A DNA stretch of 64,000 bases, from the NCBI GenBank assembly GCA_023475165.1, contig JAMCWA010000060.1:1-64000 (forward strand). The letters run 5' to 3'. This stretch comes from Bacillota bacterium (GTDB lineage: Bacteria > Bacillota > Sulfobacillia > JAMCWA01). This document shows positions 11,968 through 21,046 of this stretch, in pieces. A program made the translations under genes and the position numbers. The number at the start of each line of letters is the position of its first letter. Within the stretch, counting starts at the first letter, position 1. The notes beneath the pieces are model-generated. The model was given only the letters and a program-made list of their open reading frames with translations, did no database searches and had not been told where the DNA came from.

Positions 11968-13332
11968 TCAAGTGAATCTTTTTCTTCGGTTGGAGGGCGG
12001 AATCTGGGCTTCTATCCTGTACTTGGCTACCGTGCGCCGCGAGATGTCGATACCGGAAGCCTGTAGACGCTCAGCAATTTGCTGATCGCTCAGGGGGTGC
12101 CTGGCATCTTCACTTTCCACCATGCCTTTGATCATTCTTTTCACCGAACGGGAAGAGACACTGGGGCCTTCCTCCCGTTGCAGGCCTCCCGAGAAGAAGA
12201 ACTTCAGCTCGAAAAGTCCCCAGGGGGTTTGCATATACTTGCCGGTGGTAGCTCGGCTAACGGTAGATTCGTGCAGACCGATCTCCTCGGCCACCTCGCG
12301 CAAAGTCAGGGGTTTCAGGCGATTCACTCCATGATCAAAGAAGTCTCGTTGAAACCTGACCACACACTCACAAACCCGGTAGAGGGTAAGCCTCCTCTGT
12401 TCGATGCTCTTCAGGATGAAGAGGCCAGCTTTCAATTTCTCCTGGAGATACCGGCGTACTTGAGGTTCCACCTCCAGGCCCTTCTCCAGCAGTCTATGGT
12501 AATAGCGGCTAAGACGCAGGCGGGGGAAGATAGTATCGTTGACCAAGATGACATACTCCCCGTTAACCCTCTCCACGGTAACGTCGGACGTCAAGTAGCC
12601 CGTCTCTCTCGCCCCCGCGAAGCGGCTCCCGGGCTTGGGGTCCAGCCGACGTATCACATCGATGGCTTCCTGCAGCCGTGCAAGGGGCACTTGCAGAAAA
12701 GTCGCCAAGCGCTGATAGCGACCGGCCGCCAAATCCTCTAAGCCTTCTGTTATGAGTAGGCGAACCAGCTTATTCTCCCCTTCCCCCAGGGAATCCAGCT
12801 GCAGAAGGAGGCACTCGGATAGGTCACGGGCTCCGACACCAGGGGGGTCAAAACCCTGTAAGACTTTAAGAACACTCGCAACCTGGGGGAGAGAGACGGC
12901 AAACCGGGCTGCGACCTCGTCCAAGCCGCACTGCAAGTAGCCATTGCCATCCAGACACCCGATGAGGAATTCCCCAATTTCCCGGTCAACTCCAGTCAAA
13001 GGAGAAAGCTGCAATTGAAAAGACAGGTGCTCTTGCAGGCTCAGACCCTGAGAAAAAAGGGGGGCGCGATGCTCTCTTCGTTCGCCCCAGTTCAAACCCA
13101 AATCACTGGAGTCGGAAAAGTACTCCATCCATTCCGCATCCTCCTCCGGGGGGCCGCCCTCGTCGGAGTCAGTGGCTTCCTCCTGCATCTCCAAAAGGGG
13201 ATTGTTTAAGACCTCCTGCCGCAAAAAGGTATTCAGCTCCAAGGCCGGAAGCTGTAAGATAGCCATCGCCTGGCGCAACATCGGGGTCATAATGAGACGT
13301 TGTCTCTGTTCTAACCCAAGGCTTAGCTCCAT
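11968..13332 (-). CDS. rpoN: RNA polymerase sigma-54 factor RpoN
   Basis: A 454-residue sigma-54. The Gln/Leu-rich region I is at the N-terminus (LGLEQRQRLIMTPMLRQAMAILQLPALEL), an acidic linker follows (~55-75), then the core-binding domain, the helix-turn-helix (REVAEEIGLHESTVSRATTGKY) and the RpoN box (SRRTVAKYR) near the C-terminus for the -24 element. ATG 13332 has GGGAG 8 nt upstream and is preferred over GTG 13341. Sigma-54 needs an AAA+ enhancer-binding activator; none is encoded in this window. It sits between phoU and cggR, as in related Clostridia. Confidence 0.95.
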   Translation of the reverse strand: MELSLGLEQRQRLIMTPMLRQAMAILQLPALELNTFLRQEVLNNPLLEMQEEATDSDEGGPPEEDAEWMEYFSDSSDLGLNWGERREHRAPLFSQGLSLQEHLSFQLQLSPLTGVDREIGEFLIGCLDGNGYLQCGLDEVAARFAVSLPQVASVLKVLQGFDPPGVGARDLSECLLLQLDSLGEGENKLVRLLITEGLEDLAAGRYQRLATFLQVPLARLQEAIDVIRRLDPKPGSRFAGARETGYLTSDVTVERVNGEYVILVNDTIFPRLRLSRYYHRLLEKGLEVEPQVRRYLQEKLKAGLFILKSIEQRRLTLYRVCECVVRFQRDFFDHGVNRLKPLTLREVAEEIGLHESTVSRATTGKYMQTPWGLFELKFFFSGGLQREEGPSVSSRSVKRMIKGMVESEDARHPLSDQQIAERLQASGIDISRRTVAKYRIEAQIPPSNRRKRFT

Positions 13333-13484
13333 CCTGGCCACTCCCGAGGGGACTTCTTCTTCTCTTCTGATAATTAATATATTCTCCCCCGGTAGTCCAA
13401 TTTCCTGCCGAAAACCCCGGTGAGCAATAGTGAGCTGGAGGAATCCCGGGGAAAATCTCCTGCCGCGGCGGGATAGGCATAATT

Positions 13485-14165
13485 TCAGGTGGTCAGTTCC
13501 TCGTCCAGGATGTCATGGAGTTCTCGCCGGACACCCGTCACCATATAGATGATCCATTCCCCGAGGTTGGTGGCATGGTCGGCGATACGTTCCAGATGGG
13601 AACCAACAAAGAGCAACTGCGTGGCCTGACGGATGGTCTTGGGGTCTTCCATCATATACGTCAAAAGCTCCCGGAAGACCTGGGAATAGAGGTGATCCAC
13701 CTGTTCATCGTCGGCGATCACGGCCACAGCCAGGTTGGTATCACGCCGGACATAGGCGGTCAGGGCATCCCGCACCATCTTCTGCGCAATCTCGGCCATT
13801 CTGGGTACATCCACCAGGGGCTTGATCAGGGGCTGTCCCTCCAGGCGAATGGTAACGCGGGCGATGTCCACGGAGTGATCAGCCATCCGCTCCAGGTCGG
13901 TGACAATCTTAAGGGCCGTCCCGATGACCCGAAGATCGGAGGCCATGGGTTGCTGAAGGGCCAATAGGCGGAGGCATTTCTTTTCGATCTCCAGCTCCAG
14001 GTCATCGACCACATCGTCTCCTTTGATGACTTCATTGGCCAATTCTGAATCCTTCATAGCCAAAGACTTAACGGCCTTATAGATGGCTTCCTCGACCAGG
14101 GTGCCCATTTTAAGAATGGACTGCTGCAAATCTTCCAGTTCACTCTGAAAAGACTGGCGCGTCAT
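13485..14165 (-). CDS. phoU: Phosphate uptake regulator PhoU
   Basis: About 226 residues forming two repeated three-helix PhoU domains. Each carries the metal-binding family signature, seen as DLRVIGTALKIVTDLERMADHSVDIAR in the first half and LFVGSHLERIADHATNLGEWIIY in the second. PhoU links the Pst transporter to PhoR and tempers phosphate uptake. Three in-frame ATGs lie close together; the one at 14165 has the best spacing to AAGGA. It follows pstB by about 30 nt, so it belongs to the same operon. Confidence 0.95.
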   Translation of the reverse strand: MTRQSFQSELEDLQQSILKMGTLVEEAIYKAVKSLAMKDSELANEVIKGDDVVDDLELEIEKKCLRLLALQQPMASDLRVIGTALKIVTDLERMADHSVDIARVTIRLEGQPLIKPLVDVPRMAEIAQKMVRDALTAYVRRDTNLAVAVIADDEQVDHLYSQVFRELLTYMMEDPKTIRQATQLLFVGSHLERIADHATNLGEWIIYMVTGVRRELHDILDEELTT

Positions 14166-14194
14166 AGACATCATCCTTCTTTATAGATTGGTCG

Positions 14195-15004
14195 TCATCC
14201 GAACCGTCCCGTAATGTAATCCTCCGTCCGTTTGTCATGAGGGTTTGTAAAGATCTGATCCGTAATGCCACATTCCACCAATTCCCCGTTGAGGAAAAAC
14301 CCGGTATCATCGGAAACGCGGGCCGCCTGCTGCATGTTATGCGTCACCAACACAATAGTATATCGGCTCTTCAGTTCATGGATCAAGTCCTCTATCTTGG
14401 AGGTGGAGATCGGATCCAGGGCCGAGGCTGGTTCATCCATCAGCAGTATCTCCGGTTCCACCGCCAGGGCTCGAGCAATACACAGGCGCTGCTGCTGCCC
14501 ACCGGAGAGGGTCAAGGCTGGCCGGTTGAGCTTGCTCTTGACCTCATCCCAGAGGGCTGCCGCCTGTAAGCTCCTTTCCGCAATCTCTTTGAGCAGGCGG
14601 GGGTTTTTCTGTCCGTGGATCCGCGGTCCATAGGTAACGTTATCAAGAATGGACATGGGAAAGGGATTTGGTCTTTGGAAGACCATCCCCACCCGCTGGC
14701 GCAGATTGACGACGTCAATCCTGGCGTCATAGATGTTTTCACCGTCCAGGATCACCCGTCCGCTGACCCTGGCTCCCGGGATCAACTCGTTCATCCGATT
14801 CAAAGCCCGGAGAAAGGTGGATTTACCGCAACCTGACGGTCCGATGAGGGCGGTAACACGGTTACTCTTAATATTGACGTTGATGTCTTTGAGGGCCTGA
14901 AATCCCCCGTAATAAACGTTAAGATTCTTGACTTCTATTTTCTGGCTGCCATCACTTCTGACCTGGCAATCCCCCTTGGCTCGCGGCACTGGAATCACCC
15001 GCAT
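14195..15004 (-). CDS. pstB: Phosphate ABC transporter ATP-binding protein PstB
   Basis: The 269-residue ATPase of the high-affinity phosphate importer. Walker A is GPSGCGKST (55-63), the signature LSGGQQQR (166-173), Walker B ILLMDEP (186-192), and the switch His is in LVTHNMQQA. It acts as a dimer on the cytoplasmic side of PstC/PstA. ATG 15004 follows GGGAGAA. A ~24-residue N-terminal extension before [11 protein letters not shown] is slightly longer than in many homologues. Confidence 0.97.
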   Translation of the reverse strand: MRVIPVPRAKGDCQVRSDGSQKIEVKNLNVYYGGFQALKDINVNIKSNRVTALIGPSGCGKSTFLRALNRMNELIPGARVSGRVILDGENIYDARIDVVNLRQRVGMVFQRPNPFPMSILDNVTYGPRIHGQKNPRLLKEIAERSLQAAALWDEVKSKLNRPALTLSGGQQQRLCIARALAVEPEILLMDEPASALDPISTSKIEDLIHELKSRYTIVLVTHNMQQAARVSDDTGFFLNGELVECGITDQIFTNPHDKRTEDYITGRFG

Positions 15005-15068
15005 CTAGATTTCTCCCTTCTCCATCGAAAATCCTTCTCTGGCTCTGGTCAGCAAAGGCCTTTTCCTC

Positions 15069-15932
15069 CTACCTGTGACCCCCAGTAGTAAGGCGCCTGA
15101 GGACCAAACGGGCGGGGAGACCCAGGATCAGGTTGAAAACCAGGACAGCTATGATGAGCAAGGCGGCCGCCCCGTCAGCTATCCGGCCAGCGTCGGGAAC
15201 CAGGCTTTCGGCGCGCACATACCAGAGATGAACCGCCAGGGTCTCGCCGGCATTGAAGGGGTCCAGGTCAAAAAAGTGCCGGGAGGCGCTGGTCCCGGCC
15301 GTATAAATAAGGACGGCCGTTTCCCCCAGAGCGCGCCCGGCGGTCAGGGTAACACCGGTGATGATGCCGGGAAGCGCGGCCGGGATCACCACCTGGCGAA
15401 CAGTCTGCCACTGAGTGGCCCCCAGGGCCAAGCTGGCCTCCCGGTAGGATACCGGCACGGCTCGTATGGCTTCCTCTGTAACCCGGACCAGAAGGGGCAG
15501 GTTAAGCAGAGCCAGAGTCAGAGCACCTCCGAGAATGGTGAAGCCTAAACCGAAGAAATTGACAAAAATTATCATCCCGAAGAGTCCAAGCACAATGGAA
15601 GGAACGGTGGCCAAACTCTCCACACTCAAACGGACCAGGTCAGTCCAGCGGGAAGGGCGCGCGTACTCAGCCAGATAGACCCCCGTTCCCAGACCTACCG
15701 GCAAAGAAAAGAACAGGGAAAGAAAGAGGATGTAGAAAGAGTTGAAGAGCTGCGGCCCCACCCCTCCCCCCGCCTCTAACTCGCGGGGGGAACTGGTGAG
15801 AAATTGCGGGGTCAGGACGGGTAACCCCCGGCGCAGGACGTAAAGCAAAAACCAGGCCAGGATCAAGATGAGAGACAGGGCGGCCATGGTCAAGACGGCT
15901 GTGGCAACCCGGTCGGCTTTTTTGGCTGGCAA
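15069..15932 (-). CDS. pstA: Phosphate ABC transporter permease PstA
   Basis: A 287-residue membrane protein with about six helices. The permease EAA loop is visible as YREASLALGATQWQTVRQVVIPAALPGIITG in the second half, the segment that docks to PstB. TTG 15932 follows GGGAGGGG. It pairs with PstC to form the phosphate channel. A short single repeat end lies between it and pstC. Confidence 0.95.
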   Translation of the reverse strand: MPAKKADRVATAVLTMAALSLILILAWFLLYVLRRGLPVLTPQFLTSSPRELEAGGGVGPQLFNSFYILFLSLFFSLPVGLGTGVYLAEYARPSRWTDLVRLSVESLATVPSIVLGLFGMIIFVNFFGLGFTILGGALTLALLNLPLLVRVTEEAIRAVPVSYREASLALGATQWQTVRQVVIPAALPGIITGVTLTAGRALGETAVLIYTAGTSASRHFFDLDPFNAGETLAVHLWYVRAESLVPDAGRIADGAAALLIIAVLVFNLILGLPARLVLRRLTTGGHR

Positions 15933-15962
15933 GAATACCCCTCCCGCTATAGGAGCCCGCCT

Positions 15963-15998
15963 GACACGCAGATGGGTGTTTTTCAGCGGTCTCCTAGG
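15963..15998 (-). repeat. Solo left end of the modular repeat, between pstC and pstA
   Basis: The reverse complement carries CCTAGGAGACCGCTGA (15998-15983), then AAAACACCCATC and GCGTGTC, the full left-end consensus, without an interior or right end. The TAG at 15996-15994 is the pstC stop codon. The repeat end therefore begins inside an operon, flush with the upstream gene. Confidence 0.75.
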
Positions 15999-16857
15999 TA
16001 AGTCTTCCCCGGGAAATAAAGCGAATCAATAGTATCAAGGCTAAGGAGATCAGGAGAAGAACCAGGGCCATGAGGAACAGGGCGTTGTTCCAAGTGGAAC
16101 CAAAAGGGGTGTTGGCCATCTCCACAACGATCTCACTGGTTAAGGCTGAAGTGGGGGCAATCAGGCCTCGGGGCAATTGCGGGGTGTTGCCAATGAGCAT
16201 TTGCACCGCCATAGTCTCTCCAATAGCCCGAGCCATGGCCAGGACCATAGCCGTCAAGATACCAGGGCGAGCTGCCGGCAAGAGAACTTCCCAAATGGTC
16301 TGCCAGCGGGTGGCCCCCAAAGCCAGGGAAGCCTCTTCCAGGCTGATGGGCAGGGCCCGCAGGGCGTCTTCCGAAATGGAGACCAGGGTGGGAAGGATCA
16401 TTATCCCCAAAACGATGGCCGCCGGCAGGAGACCAAAGCCGCTCTGTCCGGTCAACCGCTGCAAAACTGGGATCAGGACCGTCAAGCCAATCCACCCGTA
16501 AACCACGGAAGGAATCCCCACAAAAAGATCGGTAGCAGCCCGCATGACGTCACGCATCGGTCCACCGGCGATCTTGGCCATGTAGATGGCAGCGGCCAGA
16601 CCCAAAGGCGCACCAAAGAGTAGAGCCAGGAAGGTTACGGCCAGGGAACCGAGGATGAAAACCAAAGCCCCATATTGCCCGCTGGTCGGGTTCCAATGGG
16701 GGCTGAGAAAGAACTCTCGCCAGCTGACGTCGCTCAGGGTCAAAAGACCCTGCCGACCCACAAAACCGATGATAGCCACAATGGTCATAATGACCAGGAT
16801 CGCCGCTCCTAACAAGACCATGGCCATGTAGCGATTCTGGTAGCGGACGTAGGACAT
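15994..16857 (-). CDS. pstC: Phosphate ABC transporter permease PstC
   Basis: A membrane permease of about 287 residues with six helices and the EAA loop (LEEASLALGATRWQTIWEVLLPAARPGILTA). I set the start at ATG 16857; the in-frame TTG at 16878 is possible but lacks a clear ribosome binding site, and the site for the ATG (GAAGGA) is also loosely spaced. Its stop codon lies inside a repeat end. A large hairpin in front of it separates it from pstS. Confidence 0.93.
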   Translation of the reverse strand: MSYVRYQNRYMAMVLLGAAILVIMTIVAIIGFVGRQGLLTLSDVSWREFFLSPHWNPTSGQYGALVFILGSLAVTFLALLFGAPLGLAAAIYMAKIAGGPMRDVMRAATDLFVGIPSVVYGWIGLTVLIPVLQRLTGQSGFGLLPAAIVLGIMILPTLVSISEDALRALPISLEEASLALGATRWQTIWEVLLPAARPGILTAMVLAMARAIGETMAVQMLIGNTPQLPRGLIAPTSALTSEIVVEMANTPFGSTWNNALFLMALVLLLISLALILLIRFISRGRLT

Positions 16858-16890
16858 GGTGCTCGCCGTCCTTCCCAATAAGGAGATGCC

Positions 16891-16919
16891 CGCGGCCCCT
16901 CTTGACGGGGTCGCGGGTT
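16891..16919 (-). other. Strong intercistronic hairpin between pstS and pstC
   Basis: CCCGCGACCCC pairs with GGGGCCGCGGG (16919-16909 with 16901-16891; one A-C mismatch) around a 7-nt loop. No T run follows, so it is more likely an RNA stabiliser or partial attenuator than a terminator. Such hairpins let the binding-protein message outlive the permease message. Confidence 0.5.
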
Positions 16920-17054
16920 ATCGGCAAAGGCAAAGCCCCCGGTGAAGCGTCCTGCCGCAAGCATTTTCCAGAGGGAACTCAGCCTGCGGGGATGCCCCGC
17001 TGATGATCACACAGCCCTTCATTATCCAAGATAGCCTTTCGGCAGGCTGCCGGG

Positions 17055-17909
17055 CTACTTCTTGACCTGCATCTTGCTTACCGGGATGAAGCCCGTTTGC
17101 TCCACATACTTATTCTGGAATTCTGCATTCAGGATGTAGTCAATAAAAGCCTTAGTGGCCCCTTTCGGCTCTCCTTTGGAGTAGAGGTGTTCGTAGGTCC
17201 AGATGACATACTTCCCGGTGCTGACGTTTTCCGGCGTATACTTTACACCGTTGTAGGCCAGGGTCTTAACGGCGTCATTGACATAGGCGGCATCGACAAA
17301 ACCTATGGCGCCGGGAGTCTTGGCCACTACCTCACGTAGCGCCCCGTTGGAATCTTGTACCACCGCGCCGGTGGTGAAATCCTGCCCCTTCAAGACAATA
17401 TCCGTGATGGTGGCCCGGGAGCCGGAGGCCTTGGTCCTGGTAACGACGGTGATCTTCTCGTCTTTCCCTCCGACTTCTTTCCAATTGGTGACCTTACCCG
17501 TGAATATATCCCGCGCCTGGGCTTCCGTCAGGTTCTCCACAGTTACGGAAGGATTGACCACCAGGATGAAGGGGGCTACAGAGACTTGAAAGTCCACCAG
17601 TCCCTTATCCTTGTATTCGGAAGTGGCAAAGACATCGGACATCCCAATATCCACGTTGCCGGCCGCCACCTGGTTTAGACCGGTGAAGGAACCACCACCG
17701 CTAACGTTAATCAAGACGCCTTTATTCTTCTGCATGAAGAGATCGGCAGCCTGTTTGGCCATGGGTAAGAGGGCGGTAGAACCACTTAAGGTGACCTTCC
17801 CACTAAGGGTTTGTTCAGGTGTAGACTTTTTGGCACCACAGCCTGCCACCAACAAAGAAAACACCATTAATACTGCCGCAAAAACTCTAAAACTCCTGCT
17901 TATTATCAT
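17055..17909 (-). CDS. pstS: Phosphate-binding lipoprotein PstS
   Basis: About 284 residues with a lipoprotein signal: basic start, hydrophobic core and lipobox LVAGC (Cys24). The mature part is a PBP-like fold. Phosphate-binding segments include SGSTALLPMAK, SGGGSFTGLNQVAAGNVDIGMSDV and RTKASGSRATITD. It captures phosphate outside the membrane and feeds PstCA. GGAGGG precedes both GTG 17912 and ATG 17909; I use the ATG. It is first in the operon, behind the PhoP box. Confidence 0.96.
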   Translation of the reverse strand: MIISRSFRVFAAVLMVFSLLVAGCGAKKSTPEQTLSGKVTLSGSTALLPMAKQAADLFMQKNKGVLINVSGGGSFTGLNQVAAGNVDIGMSDVFATSEYKDKGLVDFQVSVAPFILVVNPSVTVENLTEAQARDIFTGKVTNWKEVGGKDEKITVVTRTKASGSRATITDIVLKGQDFTTGAVVQDSNGALREVVAKTPGAIGFVDAAYVNDAVKTLAYNGVKYTPENVSTGKYVIWTYEHLYSKGEPKGATKAFIDYILNAEFQNKYVEQTGFIPVSKMQVKK

Positions 17910-17947
17910 CACGAACCCTCCTGGTCTTGGCCTTGGTTTTCGTCCCT

Positions 17948-18002
17948 ATGATAACAAGCTTTTGTTAATGTTAAACGGTGAACAATGTTAAGGAAATGTT
18001 AA
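17948..18002 (-). promoter_or_regulatory. PhoP box and promoter of the pst operon
   Basis: On the minus strand TTAACA occurs four times (18002-17997, 17991-17986, 17974-17969, 17968-17963), with a degenerate TTCACC at 17982-17977 between. Two copies are 11 bp apart. TTAACA-type direct repeats are the known Gram-positive PhoP site. A -10 TATCAT lies at 17953-17948 and the last boxes cover the -35 zone, as expected for an activator. The box sits between phoR and pstS. Confidence 0.75.
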
Positions 18003-18053
18003 GAGAACGAAAGTTAGAACGGCACGGGAAAGCCCGCGACGGCAGGTCTACGT

Positions 18054-19466
18054 TCATTGTGGCGCCGTTTCCTGGGAGAACGACCACTTCTTTAACAAAA
18101 AATGGATCCTGGTCCCTTTGCCCACATCGCTTTCGGCCCAGGCCCGTCCACCGTGGGCCTCGACGATGTGCTTAACAATAGCCAGACCCAGCCCCGTCCC
18201 CCCAGAACTGCGACTACGGGCCTTGTCTACGCGATAAAAGCGCTCAAAAATCCTGGGGAGATCCTTCCTGGGGATCCCAATGCCGGTATCGCTGACGGTG
18301 ACCATGATCTGGGTCGGTTTTTCTTCCGCAGCAATGACCACCTTGCCACCGGCCGGGGTGTATTTGAGGCTGTTATCGACCAGGTTGGTCAGGACCTGGG
18401 CGATTTGATCCGGGTCGGCCTCCGCCGGCGGCAGATTTGGCGGGAAGGAGGTTTCCAGGGATACTCCCCCTTTCTCGGCCACCGGGGTCAACAGGTTGGC
18501 CACCCCAGCCGCCACCTGGCCCAGATGCACCGCCCGCCGCCGCGCCTGGAATCCCTCCGCCTCCAATCGGCTTAAGTCCAACAAGTCGTTGATGAGACGT
18601 ATTAGCCGGCCGGCCTCTTGATCAATGATCTGGGTGAAACGGCGGCGGTTTTCGGCGTCTTCCAGGGCCCCCTCCAGAAGGGTTTCGGCAAACCCCTTGA
18701 TGGAAGTCAAAGGGGTGAGGAGTTCATGGGAGACGTTGGCGACGAAGTCCCGTCGCATCCTCTCCAGCCTCTCCCTCTGACTGATGTCCCTGACCACCAT
18801 GATGGCCCCGGTGATGGACCCGTCTTCGTTTTTCACGGGAGCCAGATAGGCCTCCAGAAGCTTTTCCTCCGGGTAGAAAACCTTCAGCTCCTGAACCATG
18901 GGTACACCGCGCCCAAAAACCTGGTCCAGTTTGCCATCCAGTTCGTAGCTGCGGAGAACCTCCAGGTGATGCCTGTCCAAGACCTCCTGGCCTTCCAGTC
19001 CGAAGATCTCTTGAGCCGCCCGGTTCAGAAGAAGGATCCGTTTCCGGGCATTGACCATGATGACGCCGTCGACCATATTGGCTAAAATGGCCTCGAGCTG
19101 GGACTTTTCCTGATAGGACCGGTCCAGACGCTCGCGTAGGGAGGTCATCATCCGGTTCATTTTAGTCCCGAGGCCGTCCAACTCCTCGTCCAGCTCCAGG
19201 TAGACGTTGTCCCGAAGATCGCCGGCCCTGATCCGTTCCACCGCGGCCGAGATATCGGCGAAGGTCCCATTGATGGCGCTCAAGGCCCGAGATAGGAGGT
19301 AGAAAGATAAGGTCAAAGTGAAAAAGAAGAAGAGCCAGAACATCCAGTAGAGCGCGGTTGAGGACCAGCCCTCCAGAGGCAGTAGAAAAAGGAGGAAGGA
19401 AAAGAGGAACAGGGCCCCGAAGGGAAGGAAAAGGGCCAGTACGAGGCGGCGCGGCCAGGTTTTCAT
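18054..19466 (-). CDS. phoR: Phosphate-regulon sensor histidine kinase PhoR
   Basis: A 470-residue kinase with two membrane helices (~7-29 and ~38-58) joined by only about eight outside residues, then HAMP (~59-111), a PAS domain (~121-231), HisKA with His247 in NVSHELLTPL, and the ATPase domain (QVLTNLVDNSLKYTP, DTGIGIP, GGTGLGLAIV). Lacking an extracellular sensor domain, it probably reads phosphate status through the membrane or through Pst-PhoU. It overlaps phoP by four bases. Confidence 0.93.
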   Translation of the reverse strand: MKTWPRRLVLALFLPFGALFLFSFLLFLLPLEGWSSTALYWMFWLFFFFTLTLSFYLLSRALSAINGTFADISAAVERIRAGDLRDNVYLELDEELDGLGTKMNRMMTSLRERLDRSYQEKSQLEAILANMVDGVIMVNARKRILLLNRAAQEIFGLEGQEVLDRHHLEVLRSYELDGKLDQVFGRGVPMVQELKVFYPEEKLLEAYLAPVKNEDGSITGAIMVVRDISQRERLERMRRDFVANVSHELLTPLTSIKGFAETLLEGALEDAENRRRFTQIIDQEAGRLIRLINDLLDLSRLEAEGFQARRRAVHLGQVAAGVANLLTPVAEKGGVSLETSFPPNLPPAEADPDQIAQVLTNLVDNSLKYTPAGGKVVIAAEEKPTQIMVTVSDTGIGIPRKDLPRIFERFYRVDKARSRSSGGTGLGLAIVKHIVEAHGGRAWAESDVGKGTRIHFLLKKWSFSQETAPQ

Positions 19467-20167
19467 TGCTCTTTCCCCCCGTCTTGCTTGAAGCGATACC
19501 CTACCCCCCGGACGGTTTCGATATAACGCGGATCGCCATGGTTCTCCCCTAGTTTCTCCCGCAGGTGGCGGATGTGAACATCGACGGTGCGCAGGTCGAT
19601 GTAAGCATCGCTGCCGCGTGCAGCCTCCAAAAGGGCCTCGCGGGAGAAAACCCGGCCAGGGTGAGCAGCCAGCAGCCTGATGACCTCAAACTCAGTAGGG
19701 GTCAAATCCAGGGCCCGTCCCCCAACCAGGACCTGGTGACGCTCCAGATCGATGAGCAGGGCCCCCCGCGTGACCGCCCGGGTATCCCGCTCCGCCTCTT
19801 GGCGGTCCCGGCGGCGCAGGATGGCCTTGACCCGGGCCACCAGTTCCCGGGGACTAAATGGCTTGGTCACGTAATCATCTGCCCCAATTTCCAGGCCCAC
19901 TACCCGGTCTATCTCCTCCTTCCTGGCCGTAAGCAGGATAATGGGGGCCGTCAATTCCCGGGATAGGATCCGGCAGACCTCAAAGCCATCCAGACCTGGC
20001 AGCATTACGTCTAAGATGATAAGATCGGGTTTTTCTGTCCTGGCTACCTGCAGGGCCTGCAAACCGTCATGAGCGGCTACCGTCTGGAAGCCCTCTTTCT
20101 CCAGGTTGAAGGTTACTAGTTGGACAATGGAGCTTTCGTCGTCCACCACCAGGACCTTGTCTGGCAA
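19463..20167 (-). CDS. phoP: Phosphate-regulon response regulator PhoP
   Basis: A 234-residue OmpR-type regulator. The receiver domain has the acidic pair (VVDDE), phosphoacceptor Asp53 (ILDVMLPG), Thr in LLTARK and Lys in VTKPFSPREL. The C-terminal winged helix contains LTPTEFEVIRLLAAHPGRVFSREALL and the recognition helix DLRTVDVHIRHLREKLG. TTG 20167 follows GGGGGATCAC. Its predicted site is the PhoP box in front of pstS. Confidence 0.94.
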   Translation of the reverse strand: MPDKVLVVDDESSIVQLVTFNLEKEGFQTVAAHDGLQALQVARTEKPDLIILDVMLPGLDGFEVCRILSRELTAPIILLTARKEEIDRVVGLEIGADDYVTKPFSPRELVARVKAILRRRDRQEAERDTRAVTRGALLIDLERHQVLVGGRALDLTPTEFEVIRLLAAHPGRVFSREALLEAARGSDAYIDLRTVDVHIRHLREKLGENHGDPRYIETVRGVGYRFKQDGGKEQ

Positions 20168-20198
20168 AGTGATCCCCCTTTGAAAAAAGATGGCCTTC

Positions 20199-21026
20199 CT
20201 ACTCCAGATGGAGGCGGCGGGCCGCTACATTGATGGCCAGGACGTTGAGGGCTGTCATGTACTCCACCATCTCCTTGATCTGTCGCTGGGCCTGTTCCAA
20301 GACAGTCGGGATATTGAACCCGTATTTGACGCCTACATCCAGACTGATTTCGACCCCGTTGGGCCGGGATTCCACCAGGACCTTGAGCACGCGGGCCACT
20401 CCCGGGGCCTCCGAGCCGACCCTGGCGGCGACCGAGGCCACCACCGTGTCAGCGATGTAGAACTTACCCAGGGAACTGAAGGTGGGCTTGACCACCGATT
20501 TTTCAATAACGAGGTTCCGGGCCGGTGATTCGGCCTTGCCCCGGAGAAAAAAGCGCAACGGGTCGACGAGATACCCGGAAAAGGTCTTCTTCACCTCAAA
20601 GGTGGGGGCTGGGATGACGTGTTTCCCCTGTTCGCGGCGGATTCTCATCGCCCGGCGAATCTCCTCGGAGGTGGCGATCTGTTCGATCCCAATGATCTTG
20701 ACCGGTTCGGGAAGGTCCAATTTCTCAGAAATCTTCCTGATCATGCCTACCGAGGTACCCAATACCAAGACCCGCCGGGGGTTTAATTCCCGGAGTCGTT
20801 CTTTGACTTCCCGGGCCTGTTCCGGATCAACAAAGAGGGCCCTCTTGACGGCCGCCACCCGAGTGGCTTCCCGCTTCGCCGATCTTCCTGCCAGGATCTT
20901 GCTGTCTTTGATCAACAGGCCGTCATCGACGACGGCGTCAACCTCTTCTTCATAGGCCACCAGTTGAGCCCGGTGGCTTTTCCCGGTCCCGCTGGGGCCC
21001 ACCAGGGCCACAACCTCTATACTCAT
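20199..21026 (-). CDS. P-loop protein with C-terminal Asp23/Gls24-like domain
   Basis: About 275 residues. The start carries a Walker A loop (GPSGTGKS, residues 10-17) and an acidic strand (DAVVDDGLLI). A segment like DUF-type nucleotide-binding domains follows (RRVLVLGTSVGMIRKI). Residues ~175-275 match the Asp23/Gls24 (alkaline-shock, YloU-type) fold: IADTVVASVAARVGSEAPGV, then VEISLDVGVKYGFNIPTV and VLEQAQRQIKEMVEYMTALNV. The role is unknown; the family is found in spore-forming Clostridia. I use ATG 21026 because the upstream 15 codons run into a repeat end. Confidence 0.7.
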   Translation of the reverse strand: MSIEVVALVGPSGTGKSHRAQLVAYEEEVDAVVDDGLLIKDSKILAGRSAKREATRVAAVKRALFVDPEQAREVKERLRELNPRRVLVLGTSVGMIRKISEKLDLPEPVKIIGIEQIATSEEIRRAMRIRREQGKHVIPAPTFEVKKTFSGYLVDPLRFFLRGKAESPARNLVIEKSVVKPTFSSLGKFYIADTVVASVAARVGSEAPGVARVLKVLVESRPNGVEISLDVGVKYGFNIPTVLEQAQRQIKEMVEYMTALNVLAINVAARRLHLE

Positions 21027-21046
21027 AGCCGTCCCACACCCTGAAT

